Counted from the stretch's first letter, positions 43,771-52,598 are shown. The stretch is 64,000 nucleotides of DNA from CATQHD01 sp965202675 (GCA_965202675.1 OZ241842.1:1550001-1614000); one strand, 5' to 3'. Numbers and translations are program-made. Notes: generated from the letters alone by a model not told the origin.

Positions 43771-44039
43771 ATTAAGACGGGGGCGGGAGCCGGGGGCCCG
43801 CGCGAAACGGGGGGATGGGAGCGGCATTTTCCGCGCTCTCGCCGGGACCCGGGGATGGGAACAGGAGCCCGACCGAGGGATTCGGTCGACAGCGGGCGCC
43901 GGGCCGCGAAACGGGGCGCGGGGGCGGCGTTTCTGTGTTCTCACCGGGATTCCGAGGATGGGACAGGGAGCTCGACCAAGGGGGTTCAGGCGGCGGTGGG
44001 GCCGGGCCTGCGAAGCGGGGCGCGGGGGCGGGGGTTTTC
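43671..44039 (+). repeat. Tandem array of F1 3' modules (about 105-bp units)
   Basis: Four units start near 43675, 43785, 43895 and 43990. Each has a GC-rich hairpin (CCGCGCAGCGGGG, CCGCGCGAAACGGGG, GCCGCGAAACGGGGC, CCTGCGAAGCGGGG), a TTTTCGCGTTCT-like T-rich end and a GGGGCTTGACCAGGGG-like tail. The last unit is cut by the ISL3-type element at 44040 and resumes at 44870. Confidence 0.75.
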
Positions 44040-44869
44040 GGCTCTTCGGATTTCAGGGGGAGTCACCGAGGGGAGCAGGTCCCAGTTGGGTTGCCTGCGT
44101 AGAGGAGCGCCCGGATCCGGTAGTTGGTGAAGTTGCGGAACCCGAACCCGATTCGTTTGATGCGTTCGGGTGAGATTGTTGACCGCTTCGGTGGGTCCGT
44201 TCGACACCCGGGAGCGGACGCCGGGCCGCGATCTGGTCGTACCAGCGGGCGATGGCGCGCCCGGGTTGGTTGACCTCCGGGGGGCAGGACTGCTCCTGGA
44301 GGCCGGCGGCGAGCCGGCGGATGTATTCATCGGCGAGGCCGGGGTCTTGGATCTGGTAGACGCCGCGGAGGGTTTCTTTGGCGTGCCAGGCCAGCCGGAC
44401 CTCTCCGTAGGGGTCCCCGGCCTTGAGGAGACCCTGGAGGCGTTCCCCGCCGGGCTGGTCGAGTCTTTCCTGGGCCAGGGTCAACAGCCTGCGGATCCGG
44501 TAGAGGGGATCGTCTTTGCGGCCCCGGCGGCCGAGGGTCTGGTTCTGGACCCTGCGGCGGACCTCGTCGAGGCGGTTGTCGGCCAACCGGACCACATGGA
44601 ACGGATCCGCGGCCTGGGCTGCATGCGGGATGGCCGCGTTGTAGGCCGCCCGGTACGGGCCCCGTCCAGGGGTTCGCTCGCCTCCAGTATCTCCACTCCC
44701 CCCAATCCGGCCATCACCTCGCATATGCGCCTATGCTTGACACTCCACCGGGGTCCTCCTCTCTCGGGAAGTGTTTACAGCGTCCGGTTATGGAGGACCC
44801 CACCCCCCGATCCCGCGGATTCCCCTACCCCTCTCAGCCCGCCACTCCCCCCTCATTTTCCGAAGAGCC
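44040..44869 (-). mobile_element. ISL3-type element, internally deleted, inserted in the F1 module array
   Basis: The left end GGCTCTTCGGATTTCAGGGG (44040) and the right end, read inward, GGCTCTTCGGAAAATGAGGG (from 44869) are inverted repeats. The flanking 8-bp sites are GGGTTTTC (44032-44039) and GGTTTTTC (44870-44877), one mismatch apart, matching the 8-bp duplication of ISL3 elements. At 830 bp it is shorter than normal (about 1.3 kb) and codes for only the C-terminal half of a transposase. Confidence 0.8.
44080..44730 (-). pseudogene. ISL3-family transposase remnant
   Basis: On the minus strand the frame reads AIPHAAQAADPFHVVRLADN, then RRLLTLAQERLDQPGGERL, LAWHAKETLRGVYQI, IARWYDQIAARRPLPGV. 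After a frameshift it continues VSNGPTEAVNNL, and after another RIKRIGFGFRNFTNYRIRAL. These are the ISL3 C-terminal DDE motifs (ADPFHVV, WHAKE). The N-terminal zinc/HTH part and first catalytic Asp are missing. It cannot be functional. Confidence 0.85.
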
Positions 44870-45160
44870 GGTTTTTCGCGTTCCTGCCGGGTCCGGGTCG
44901 GGGGATGGGGGCTTGAACAGGGGGTTCGCAGGAAAAAGGTTCGGGTTTGCGCGGTGTTGCGTCTCTCTGCCAGACGACCGGGGGTAACCAGTGGGGCCGC
45001 AGGAAGGATTCGGGCTGCTCGGTGGTTGGTGCACCCTGACCCCGGGCCGGGTTCGGCGGGAGGGTGCTGTGGGTCGCGGGAAGGGTTCGGCTGCGGGGGG
45101 TGGTGCACTCTCTGTAAGACGGCCGAGGGCAAGAGGATGACACGGATAGGGGTGCTTTTG
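44870..45160 (+). repeat. Remainder of F1 module plus three degenerate GC-rich units
   Basis: From 44870 the interrupted F1 module continues (TTTTTCGCGTTCCTGCC and GGGGCTTGAACAGGGGGTTC). It is followed by about three loosely repeated units of about 70 bp starting AAGGTTCGGG (44936), AAGGATTCGGG (about 45004) and AAGGGTTCGG (about 45078), with CTCTCTG(C/T)(C/A)AGACG(A/G)CCG in the first and last. No gene is supported here. Confidence 0.6.
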
Positions 45161-45162
45161 CT

Positions 45163-45262
45163 CTTCCGTCGGCGGGGGCGGCGGCCTGCCGCCCGTGCTC
45201 GTCAGGCAGAACCGCCGACAGTTGCCTGCGCCGGGGCGCCTTCCGGCGCTCTATCCGCGCAC
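45163..45262 (+). repeat. R3 repeat, copy D
   Basis: Third R3 copy (CTGCCGCCCGTGCTCGTCAG, CAGTTGCCTGCGCCGGGGCG, CCTTCCGGCGCTCTATCCGC). It follows F1 copy D in the same order as the other two, but 1.6 kb away because of the amplified modules and IS insertion. Confidence 0.7.
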
Positions 45263-45377
45263 GGTCTTATCTGCCCCGGGCGCTCCCGGCGGCGCGCCGC
45301 TATATTCACCGGAGCGGCGCGGTCCGGATGAACGGGCCGGGCCGGTTACGAGGGCGTACCCCCGGGAGGAGGACTCG

Positions 45378-47216
45378 ATGACCAGACATAGGTTCAAGGC
45401 GCTTACAGGGCTGATGCTGGTATTCGCCCTGGCCGTCGCGGCGTGCGGCAGCGGGGAAGACACTTCGGCGAGTGAGGAAGCCGCCCAGGCGCGGGCGGCG
45501 GCGGCCGCGGCAGAGGCGGAGGCGTCGGCGGCAGAGGCGGAAGCGTCGGCGGCCGCAGAGGCGCTGGCCCAAGCCCAAGCCGAGCTGGAGCAGGCCCAGG
45601 CCCAGGCGGCCGAAGCCATGGAGGGCGACGACGCCGCCCAGGAGGCGCTGGCCCAGGCCCAGGCCGAGCTGGCGGAGGCGGAGGCGGCCGCAGAAGCCCA
45701 GGCGGCCGCCGCGGCCGAAGCGGCCGAAGCCCTTGCCGCGGCCGAGGCCGCCGCGGCGGCGGCTGCGGGGCCGGATCTCGTCGAGGTGGTGGTCTCGGAG
45801 GACAGCGACATCTACAACTTCGACCCGAAGAACTCGGCGGGCGGCAAGTTCGACGCCCCGGTTTTCACCACGGTATACGAGACCCTGGCCTGGACCACCC
45901 CGTCCGGCGAGGTGCTGCCCCGGCTGGCGACCGACTGGACCATCTCGGAGGACAAGCGGACCTACACGTTCAACCTGCGCCGGGGGGTTACCTTCCACAA
46001 CGGGGAGCCCTTCACGGCCCAGGACGTGGTCTACAGCGTCAACCGGGCGGTCAGCCAGGGCATCCCGATGGTGCAGCAGCGGGCCCAGAACCTGGAGAGC
46101 GTGACCGCCGCGGACGACTACACGGTGGTCTACCAGCTGATCAACCCCGACACGGCCTTCCTGTTCAACATCGCGGACACCACCGGGCTGGGCTTCTCGT
46201 CCATCCTCACCCAATCGGCGCCCGCGCACGGAACCACGCCGGTGGGCACCGGTCCTTTCACCTTCGTGTCGTACGTGCCCGGCTCCGAGCTGGTGCTCGA
46301 CGTCAACCGCGACTACTGGGACCCCTCGGTGCTGCCCGACTACGACCGGCTGCGGGTAAGGATCATCAAGGAGGACGCCACGATGGCGGCGGCGCTGCGC
46401 TCCGGCGAGGTGTCCCTGATCCACCCCACCGCCACCGCCACCGCCAGGACGCTGCGGGGCGACGACGACTTCACCATCGTCGACATCCCGTCGCGCACCT
46501 TCTGGATCCACGCCAGCCGGGTGGGGGCGACCCGCGACGAGGCGGTGGTCAAGGCGCTCTGGCTGTCGATGGACCGCCAGGCCCTCGCCGACGTGGCCTT
46601 CCTCGGCGAGGCCCGGCCGTGGTCGACCGCCCACCCGCTGGTCGAATACGCCCTGGGGCCCGACGAGCTGCCCAACTACCAGCGGGACGTGGAGGAGGCG
46701 AAGCGGGTGCTGGCCGAGGCCGGTTACGAGGACGGGGTGGAGCTCGAGTTCATCTACCCGACGCGGGCCCCCTACGAGGACGTGTTCTTCGAGGTGCTCC
46801 AGGCCTCTTGGGCGGAAGCCGGGATCGACGTAACGCTCAATCCGGTCGAGCAGGCGGTGTGGATCCCGCGGCTTATCAACGCCGACTACGACCTGTCCTC
46901 CACCGACCAGGGCTGGTACTCCAACCCCTACCGGTATGTGCTGCCCCGGACCGGCTGGCAGGCGCCGCCCGAGGAGATACTCCCCGAGCTGATCCCGGCC
47001 CTGGACGAGCTGGCCGCCGCAACCCAGGACGAGCGCCCGGAGATCTTCCGGCGGATCCAGATGATCGAGGCCGAGAACGTGTACCCGTACGCCGGGACGG
47101 TGTACGCCAACACGTCGCACATCTACCGGTCCGACCAGCTCTCCGACGCCGACCTGAGCACCTACATCACCGGGGACAAGAGGGCCCTGTACCTCTCCCT
47201 GGCGCCGGCGGGATAG
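45378..47216 (+). CDS. ABC transporter substrate-binding lipoprotein with Ala/Glu-rich coiled-coil linker
   Basis: The 612-residue protein has a lipoprotein signal (ALTGLMLVFALAVAACGSG, Cys at about 24). An extraordinary low-complexity segment of about 100 residues follows (about 32-132), made almost only of Ala, Glu and Gln in heptad-like runs (AAEAEASAAEAEAS, ALAQAQAELEQAQAQA). The SBP_bac_5 domain then begins (VVVSEDSDIYNFDPKNSAGG, VTFHNGEPFTAQDVVYSVNR, TGPFTFVSYVPGSELVLDVN, and a C-terminal IYRSDQLSDADLS). The ATG has GGAGGAGG 7 bp upstream. It binds a peptide or nickel-like ligand and serves the four downstream genes. Confidence 0.88.
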   Translation: MTRHRFKALTGLMLVFALAVAACGSGEDTSASEEAAQARAAAAAAEAEASAAEAEASAAAEALAQAQAELEQAQAQAAEAMEGDDAAQEALAQAQAELAEAEAAAEAQAAAAAEAAEALAAAEAAAAAAAGPDLVEVVVSEDSDIYNFDPKNSAGGKFDAPVFTTVYETLAWTTPSGEVLPRLATDWTISEDKRTYTFNLRRGVTFHNGEPFTAQDVVYSVNRAVSQGIPMVQQRAQNLESVTAADDYTVVYQLINPDTAFLFNIADTTGLGFSSILTQSAPAHGTTPVGTGPFTFVSYVPGSELVLDVNRDYWDPSVLPDYDRLRVRIIKEDATMAAALRSGEVSLIHPTATATARTLRGDDDFTIVDIPSRTFWIHASRVGATRDEAVVKALWLSMDRQALADVAFLGEARPWSTAHPLVEYALGPDELPNYQRDVEEAKRVLAEAGYEDGVELEFIYPTRAPYEDVFFEVLQASWAEAGIDVTLNPVEQAVWIPRLINADYDLSSTDQGWYSNPYRYVLPRTGWQAPPEEILPELIPALDELAAATQDERPEIFRRIQMIEAENVYPYAGTVYANTSHIYRSDQLSDADLSTYITGDKRALYLSLAPAG

Positions 47217-47288
47217 CGAAGCGCGGGCCTGTGCCCGGGGCGGGCGCCCACCGCCCCGGGCCGGCGCCCTCGTTCCCGCCCGGAGGCC

Positions 47289-48311
47289 ATGACTGCGCCT
47301 GACGCGGCCCGCGCGGAAACGGTCCTGGCGGTCCGGGACCTGGTCACCGTGTACCCGACCCGGCTGGGCGGCGTCACCGCCGTGGACGGCGTGGGGTTCG
47401 AGCTGGCGGCCGGGGAGGTGCTGGGCGTAGTCGGCGACTCGGGCAGCGGCAAGACCACCCTGGCCCGCTCCCTCCTGGGCCTGGTGGCCGCCCCCGGGCG
47501 CATCGTCGGCGGGGAGATCCGGCTGCACGGCCGCAACCTGCTGGAGATGACCCGCGAGGAGATGCGCCGGGTGCGGGGCGCCGAGATCGCGATGATCTTC
47601 CAGAACCCGATCCGTTCCTTCCACCCCGGGTTCACGATCGGCCGCCAGCTGATCGAAGCGGCCACCCGCCACGAGCGCATCCCCCGCCGGGCGGCGGCGG
47701 CGAAGGCGGTCGAGGCGCTCACCTGGGTCGGGATGCCGGAGCCCGCAGTGAGGATGAAAGACCACCCCCATCAGTTCTCGGGGGGCATGCTCCAGCGGGT
47801 GATGATCGCGATGAGCCTGCTCAACGAGCCCGCGGTGCTGGTCGCCGACGAACCCACCACCGCCCTCGACGTCACGATCCAGGCGCAGATCCTCGACCTG
47901 ATCCGGCGGCTGGCCGTCGACCGGGGCCTGGGCGTCATCCTGGTTACGCACAACCTGGGCATGGTGGCCAGCCTCTGCGACCGGGTGATGGTCATGTACG
48001 CCGGCCAGGTCGTGGAGGAGGCCTCCGTCGACGCCCTCTTCGCCCGGCCCGCCCACCCCTACACCGCGGGGCTGCTCCACTCGCAGCCCGACCGGGCCGC
48101 AGGCGACCGGCTGGAGGCCATGCCGGGCGGCTCGCCGAGGATGACCGATCTGCCGGCCGGCTGCCGGTTCCGGCCGCGCTGCGCCTACGCCGAGGCGGCG
48201 TGCTCCGAGCCGCCGGACCTGTGGGAGGCGCCCGGCGGCCGGTTCGTGCGGTGCTGGGTGAGCCGCCGCAGCGGGAAGCTGCCCGGCCCGGGCGGGAAGG
48301 AAGCGCCGTGA
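47289..48311 (+). CDS. Oligopeptide/nickel ABC transporter ATP-binding protein (DppD-type)
   Basis: The 340-residue ATPase has Walker A GDSGSGKTTLARSLLG, Q-loop IAMIFQNPIRSFHPGFTIG, signature FSGGMLQRVMIAMSL, Walker B VLVADEPTTALDVT and H-loop VTHNLGMVASLCD. The oligopeptide C-terminal extension has CRFRPRCAYAEAACSEPPDLW with the Cys pattern (CxFxPRC...C) that can hold an Fe-S cluster or Zn. It overlaps the next gene by 4 bp (GTGA). Confidence 0.9.
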   Translation: MTAPDAARAETVLAVRDLVTVYPTRLGGVTAVDGVGFELAAGEVLGVVGDSGSGKTTLARSLLGLVAAPGRIVGGEIRLHGRNLLEMTREEMRRVRGAEIAMIFQNPIRSFHPGFTIGRQLIEAATRHERIPRRAAAAKAVEALTWVGMPEPAVRMKDHPHQFSGGMLQRVMIAMSLLNEPAVLVADEPTTALDVTIQAQILDLIRRLAVDRGLGVILVTHNLGMVASLCDRVMVMYAGQVVEEASVDALFARPAHPYTAGLLHSQPDRAAGDRLEAMPGGSPRMTDLPAGCRFRPRCAYAEAACSEPPDLWEAPGGRFVRCWVSRRSGKLPGPGGKEAP

Positions 48312-49297
48312 GCCTGGTCCGGCTCGACGGGGTTTCGGTGCATTTCCGGCTGCGCGGGCGCGGCCGGAGCGGGGTGGTGCGGGCCGTCGACGGGGTCGAC
48401 CTCACCATCGGCGAGGGGGAGGTGCTGGGCGTGGTCGGGGAATCGGGCTGCGGCAAGACCACCCTGGGGCGGGTGATCGTCGGCCTGCAGAACCCGACCT
48501 CGGGCAGCGTGATCGTGCAGGGCGAGAAACGGCCCCTCCGCCAGAGGCCGGGCGCCAACGCCCGCCGCGACGGGTTCCAGATGGTCTACCAGGACGCGGC
48601 GGGGTCGCTGAACCCGTGGAAGCGGATCGGCTGGAGCATCGCGGAGCCCCTGCGCAACGAAGGGGCCGGCAAGGCCGAACGCCGCGGCCGGGTCCTGGAC
48701 CTGCTCGACCAGGTGGGCCTCCCCGATTCGCTGATCGACAGCTACCCGGGCGAGCTGTCGGGCGGGCAGCAGCAGCGGGCGGCCATCGCCCGCGCCCTGG
48801 CCGGCCGCCCCCGGCTGATCGTGCTCGATGAGGCGGTCAGCTCGCTCGACATGTCCACCCAGGCCCAGATACTCAACCTGCTCAAGGACCTGGCCGAGCG
48901 GCACCCGGTCAACTACGTGTTCATCTCCCACGACATCGCCGCGGTCGATTTCATGAGCGACCGGGTGGCGGTCATGTACCTGGGCAGGATCGTGGAGCTC
49001 GAGAACGCCTACGACCGGCGCCGCCCGCTGGTCCACCCCTACTCCATCACCCTGCGGTCGGCCGTCCCGGTGCCCGACCCGGCCGCGGAGCGGCGCCGCA
49101 GCCGCATCGTCCTGGCCGGGCCGGTGGCGAGCGCGGTCGATCTGCCCTCCGGCTGCCGCTTCCACACCCGCTGCCCCATCGCCCAACCCGAATGCGCCGA
49201 GGACGAACCGGACCTGGCCCCGCACTCGCCCACCAGCCTGGCGGCCTGCCATTACGCCGGGGAGTTCGACCGGCGCCGGGCCGAGGCCCCGGCGTGA
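48308..49297 (+). CDS. Oligopeptide/nickel ABC transporter ATP-binding protein (DppF-type)
   Basis: The 329-residue partner ATPase starts at a GTG overlapping the upstream TGA. It has GESGCGKTTLGRVIVG, MVYQDAAGSLNPWKRIGWSI, signature LSGGQQQRAAIARAL, LIVLDEAVSSLDMSTQ and ISHDIAAVDFMSD. Like its partner it ends in CRFHTRCPIAQPECAEDEP with the oligopeptide C-terminal Cys motif. The Walker B reads DEAVSSLD, usual for this class. It couples to both permeases. Confidence 0.9.
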   Translation: MSLVRLDGVSVHFRLRGRGRSGVVRAVDGVDLTIGEGEVLGVVGESGCGKTTLGRVIVGLQNPTSGSVIVQGEKRPLRQRPGANARRDGFQMVYQDAAGSLNPWKRIGWSIAEPLRNEGAGKAERRGRVLDLLDQVGLPDSLIDSYPGELSGGQQQRAAIARALAGRPRLIVLDEAVSSLDMSTQAQILNLLKDLAERHPVNYVFISHDIAAVDFMSDRVAVMYLGRIVELENAYDRRRPLVHPYSITLRSAVPVPDPAAERRRSRIVLAGPVASAVDLPSGCRFHTRCPIAQPECAEDEPDLAPHSPTSLAACHYAGEFDRRRAEAPA

Positions 49298-50244
49298 TCC
49301 TCTTCACGCTCCGCCGGCTGGCCGAGGCGGCGGCCGTCCTGTTCATTCTGTCCTTCCTGATCTACGCGATCGGTTCGATCGTGCCGGGCGACATCGCCCA
49401 GCAGATGGCCGGCATCGAGGGCGCCACCCCCGAACGGATGGCCGAGATGCGCAGCCGCCTGGGCCTGGACCGCCCGCTGCTGGTCAGGTACGGCGAATGG
49501 CTGGCCGCCGCGGTGCGGGGGGACTTCGGCCACTCGCTGTTCACCGGACGCAACATCGCCGCCGACATCCGGGCCCAGTTCCCCGTCTCCCTGGAGGTGG
49601 CCTTCGTGAGCGTCCTGCTGGCGGTGGTCATCGGCATCCCCCTGGGCGTGTACGCGGCGGTCCGCACCGGCAGCGTCGTCGACCGGATCCTGCGGGGCGC
49701 CTCCCTCGTCTTCTTCTCGGTGCCGACCTTCGTGTCGGGGGTACTGTTCGTGTGGATCGGCTCGATCGTCCTCCGCTCGTTCTACACGTCCTTCTACGTC
49801 CCCCTGACGGAGGACCCGCTCGCCAACCTGCGCTCGATCCTCCTGCCCTGCCTGGCGATCGCCCTGCCCACCTCGGCGGCCATCATCCAGATGACCCGGA
49901 CCACCATGATCGCCAGCATGCAGGAACCGTTCATCGACACCGCCCGCGTGAAGGGCGCCAGGGAGGGCCGGGTGCGCTACATACACGCCCTGCGGGCCTC
50001 GCTGGGGCCCGTGGTAACCCTCATCGGCCTGATCTTCGGGTCGCTGGTCGGCGGCCTGATCATCGTCGAGCAGATCTTCAACCTGCCCGGTCTGGGGCGG
50101 GGCGTGCTGCTGGGGATCGGAGAGCGCGACTTCCCCTACGTGATCGCCGCCACCCTCGTGATAGCCGGCGTCTACATCGTGGTGAACTTCCTGGTCGATC
50201 TGTTATACCCGGTGCTCGACCCGAGGCAGCGGGAGCAGGCATGA
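49294..50244 (+). CDS. Oligopeptide/nickel ABC transporter permease (DppB-type)
   Basis: The 316-residue permease starts with GTG (overlap GTGA with the ATPase). It has the DppB layout: LRRLAEAAAVLFILSFLIYAI, IVPGDIAQQMAG, RLGLDRPLLVRYGEWLAAAVRGDFGHSLFTG, six helices and the EAA-type loop FIDTARVKGAREGRVRYIHALRAS, then VEQIFNLPGLGRGVLLGIGERD. It overlaps the next ATG by 4 bp. Confidence 0.92.
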   Translation: MILFTLRRLAEAAAVLFILSFLIYAIGSIVPGDIAQQMAGIEGATPERMAEMRSRLGLDRPLLVRYGEWLAAAVRGDFGHSLFTGRNIAADIRAQFPVSLEVAFVSVLLAVVIGIPLGVYAAVRTGSVVDRILRGASLVFFSVPTFVSGVLFVWIGSIVLRSFYTSFYVPLTEDPLANLRSILLPCLAIALPTSAAIIQMTRTTMIASMQEPFIDTARVKGAREGRVRYIHALRASLGPVVTLIGLIFGSLVGGLIIVEQIFNLPGLGRGVLLGIGERDFPYVIAATLVIAGVYIVVNFLVDLLYPVLDPRQREQA

Positions 50245-51131
50245 CCGGCGTTCGCGGGGCCGTTGCCCGGATCCGGCGCAGCCGGTTCTGGCGTCAGATC
50301 AAGGCGGCGGCGGGGCACCCCTCCGGGCGGCTCGGCCTGATCCTGATCGCGCCCGTCCTGATCCTGGCCGTGATAGGCCCCCTGGCCGTCCCCTGGGACC
50401 CGATCCGGATCAACCCGGCCGACTCGCTGCAAGGGCCGTCCGCCATGCACTGGTTCGGCACCGACCAGCTCGGCCGGGACCTGGCGGCGCGGGTGGTCAG
50501 CGCCATACCGGTGGTGCTCTGGGTGCCGCTGGGCGCGGTCCTCCTGGCGGCCGGTGCCGGAAGCGCGATCGGCGTCCTGGCCGGCTACCGCCGGGGGCGG
50601 CTGGAGCGGGTGCTGATGGCGGGTACGGACGTGCTCCTGGCCATGCCCGGCCTGCTGACCGCCATCCTCATCGTCGGGGTGTTCGGGGGCGGCGCCCGCA
50701 ACATGATCCTGGCCATCGGCGTCATCTACCTCCCCCGCTTCACCCGCATCGCCCGCGGCTCGACGCTGGAGGTGCGGGGCCTCCCCTACGTTGACGCGGC
50801 CCGCCTGTCGGGGACCAGACCGCTCCCCCTGGTAATCCGCCACATCCTGCCCGGCATCAGCTCCCCCCTGTTCGTGATGGCGGTGCTGAGCCTCTCGACC
50901 GGCCTGCTGGTCCAGACCTCCCTCAGCTTCCTGGGCTTCGGCTTCGAACCCCCCGCCGCCGACCTGGGAAGGATGCTCGCCAACGCGGTCCCCTTCCTCC
51001 CCATCGCCCCCTGGATGGCGGTCTCCCCCGCCCTGGTGATCACCCTGCTGATCCTGGCCTTCAACAACCTCGGCGACGCGGTCCGGGACGTAATGGACCC
51101 CGAAGTAGCCCGGGCCGCCGGCGCGGTGTAA
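50241..51131 (+). CDS. Oligopeptide/nickel ABC transporter permease (DppC-type)
   Basis: The 296-residue permease has the DppC start (PSGRLGLILIAPVLILAVIGP, HWFGTDQLGRDLAARVVSA), EAA loop GLPYVDAARLSGTRPLPLVIRHILP and a last LLVQTSLSFLGFGFEPPAADLGRML. It is the last gene of the five-gene import operon. An F1 element starts right after its stop. Confidence 0.92.
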   Translation: MTGVRGAVARIRRSRFWRQIKAAAGHPSGRLGLILIAPVLILAVIGPLAVPWDPIRINPADSLQGPSAMHWFGTDQLGRDLAARVVSAIPVVLWVPLGAVLLAAGAGSAIGVLAGYRRGRLERVLMAGTDVLLAMPGLLTAILIVGVFGGGARNMILAIGVIYLPRFTRIARGSTLEVRGLPYVDAARLSGTRPLPLVIRHILPGISSPLFVMAVLSLSTGLLVQTSLSFLGFGFEPPAADLGRMLANAVPFLPIAPWMAVSPALVITLLILAFNNLGDAVRDVMDPEVARAAGAV

Positions 51132-51133
51132 AT

Positions 51134-51420
51134 ATGGAATGACAAAAAAATCCGCCGAATCCGCCTACAAGGGTCTTGACTGTGTCGCACCGATGGGGGA
51201 TAATGGAAGAGCCAAAGCACCTCCGGTCGGCCGGTACCGCAGACCGAGACAGGGATCATCTTCCGAACGCGGCCCTCCGGGTACTGACCGATCGCGTCCG
51301 GAATCCAGGTGGCGGAGGTGGGGGCCGGGCCCGCGAAGCGGGGCGAGGGGGCGGTGTTTTTCGCGTTCTGCCGGGGTCCGGGGGGCGGGACAGGGACTTG
51401 ACCAGGGGGTTCGGAGGAAG
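51134..51420 (+). ncRNA. F1-family promoter-bearing structured intergenic element, copy E
   Basis: Starts AATATGGAATGACAAAAAAA, 3 bp after the permease stop. The promoter is TTGACT (51176-51181), 17 bp, GATAAT (51199-51204). The body has GCACCTCCGG and a CCGG/CCGG stem around the conserved loop, CCCGC-GAA-GCGGG and TTTTTCGCGTTCTGCC. The tail GGACTTGACCAGGGGGTTCG follows. No R3 is present here. Confidence 0.62.
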
Positions 51421-51450
51421 GTCCGGCGGCGCGGCGTCGACGTCGAGGCT

Positions 51451-51550
51451 GCCTCTCTGGCCCGCTGACTTCGTTCGGCTACGGGGAATAGCCGAAGGGT
51501 TACCCAGGCGACCATACGAGGTTGCCTCTCTGGCCCGCTGACTTCGTTCG
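51451..51550 (+). repeat. 27-bp perfect direct repeat pair
   Basis: GCCTCTCTGGCCCGCTGACT plus TCGTTCG occurs at 51451-51477 and 51524-51550, both after GAGG(C/T)T. The 46 bp between them and the stretch to 51636 contain no gene. Confidence 0.75.
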
Positions 51551-51623
51551 ACGGGTCGAGGTAGGTTTCATGCCGGAGGAATACCGTATTCGATTCCGTA
51601 AGCGGGTCGCACTCACATACTGC

Positions 51624-51629
51624 TATTAT
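51624..51629 (+). promoter_or_regulatory. -10 box of the toxin-antitoxin-like pair, leaderless arrangement
   Basis: TATTAT lies 7 bp before the ATG at 51637, and no ribosome-binding sequence intervenes. The -35 region is not recognisable. The arrangement mirrors those of the Ymh-like and Fic genes. Confidence 0.4.
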
Positions 51630-51636
51630 TTCTTCT

Positions 51637-52074
51637 ATGCCGATTCAATATGTGCGGCCTGACTACTGGGTCTACCGAAAAATGACTGTCGGCGACCTGC
51701 CCGCCGAGATGGAAGTGGATTGCCGCAGGGGACCGTTCCGTGTTCCTTTGGCGCAGTTCATCATGGACTGGAATCATTCGGATAAACCCGCCGTTCTCAT
51801 AGAGAGGGCCCCTGTATATACGGGCGGCAATGACCTGATTTTGCCTGCTATAGCAACAGTGGTGCATGCCCTGTGCGCGCGAGACGGCGTCGAGTTGCCT
51901 GATTGGGTGCTAGAGCATAGAGCAACAGATGATGTGATGTTGTTCGGTGGAAATGTTGACTCAAACCTGGGGAAGCTGATACGCATGTCTTCTCCACCTG
52001 CCTGCCGGTATCATCGAGTGTGGTTTGATTCGCAGCTTTTGAACAGAGGCATCTCCTGCCAATGGCCGGCCTGA
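51637..52074 (+). CDS. Hypothetical protein, first gene of a toxin-antitoxin-like pair
   Basis: The 145-residue protein is unrecognised. Its visible parts are a RPDYWVYRKMTVGDLPAEM start, RAPVYTGGNDLILPAIATVV, a DWVLEHRATDDVMLFGG helix and a C-terminal CRYHRVWFDSQLLNRG. Composition is more AT-rich than the neighbours and its stop overlaps the NTase-like gene by 13 bp. Small companion proteins of this kind commonly precede DUF6036/AbiEii-type nucleotidyltransferases, and an antitoxin role is plausible. Confidence 0.65.
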   Translation: MPIQYVRPDYWVYRKMTVGDLPAEMEVDCRRGPFRVPLAQFIMDWNHSDKPAVLIERAPVYTGGNDLILPAIATVVHALCARDGVELPDWVLEHRATDDVMLFGGNVDSNLGKLIRMSSPPACRYHRVWFDSQLLNRGISCQWPA

Positions 52075-52598
52075 ATAATTCTGAAATCATCGAGCTTCTA
52101 GAAGAGGCTGATACCGAGCTGGGCGATCTCGATGAACCAGTTTCTTTGCTGTGCGTCGGGGGGGCAGCTATAGCTCTTAAGTGGGGAGACCGCTATACCA
52201 AGGATGTTGATATCGTTTCTGATAATGTAACATCCGATCTAAGAGTAGCAGTTGCAAGAGTTGGACAGAGAAGAGGTCTGCCGCCGGACTGGCTCAATGA
52301 TGGGGCTAAAGGGTTTGCTCCTAATCTTGATTCTAACCCCTCACCTCTCTTCGTTGGAAATAATCTTATTTTGTATGGAGCTGATGCCCAATATATATTG
52401 GCTATGAAGCTGGTCGGAGCACGAGAAGATGATCTGAACGATCTGATATTGCTCATGCGACAGTCAGGTTTGAATAAGGAGGAAGAATTGTTTAATCTTG
52501 TTGAGAGAAGTTATCCTTCTAGGGTTATTACATTGAAAACACAATATATCATAGAAGAATCAGTAAAGAGATATAACCGAAAATATCCTGATCGATAA
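52062..52598 (+). CDS. DUF6036-like nucleotidyltransferase, second gene of the pair
   Basis: The 178-residue protein has CVGGAAIALKWGDRYTKDVDIV, a GG...DxD nucleotidyltransferase motif, followed by NLILYGADAQYILAMKLVGA and DLNDLILLMRQSG, as in DUF6036/AbiEii-like proteins. Such enzymes can act as toxins by modifying tRNA or proteins. The gene is AT-rich (much A/T at third positions) and its 13-bp overlap with the preceding gene implies coupled translation. It looks horizontally acquired. Confidence 0.75.
   Translation: MAGLNNSEIIELLEEADTELGDLDEPVSLLCVGGAAIALKWGDRYTKDVDIVSDNVTSDLRVAVARVGQRRGLPPDWLNDGAKGFAPNLDSNPSPLFVGNNLILYGADAQYILAMKLVGAREDDLNDLILLMRQSGLNKEEELFNLVERSYPSRVITLKTQYIIEESVKRYNRKYPDR

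Noticed and set aside
43671..44935. CRISPR array in the tandem GC-rich units
   Set aside because: Units are about 105 bp, diverged along their whole length and have no constant repeat with unique spacers; no cas gene is near.
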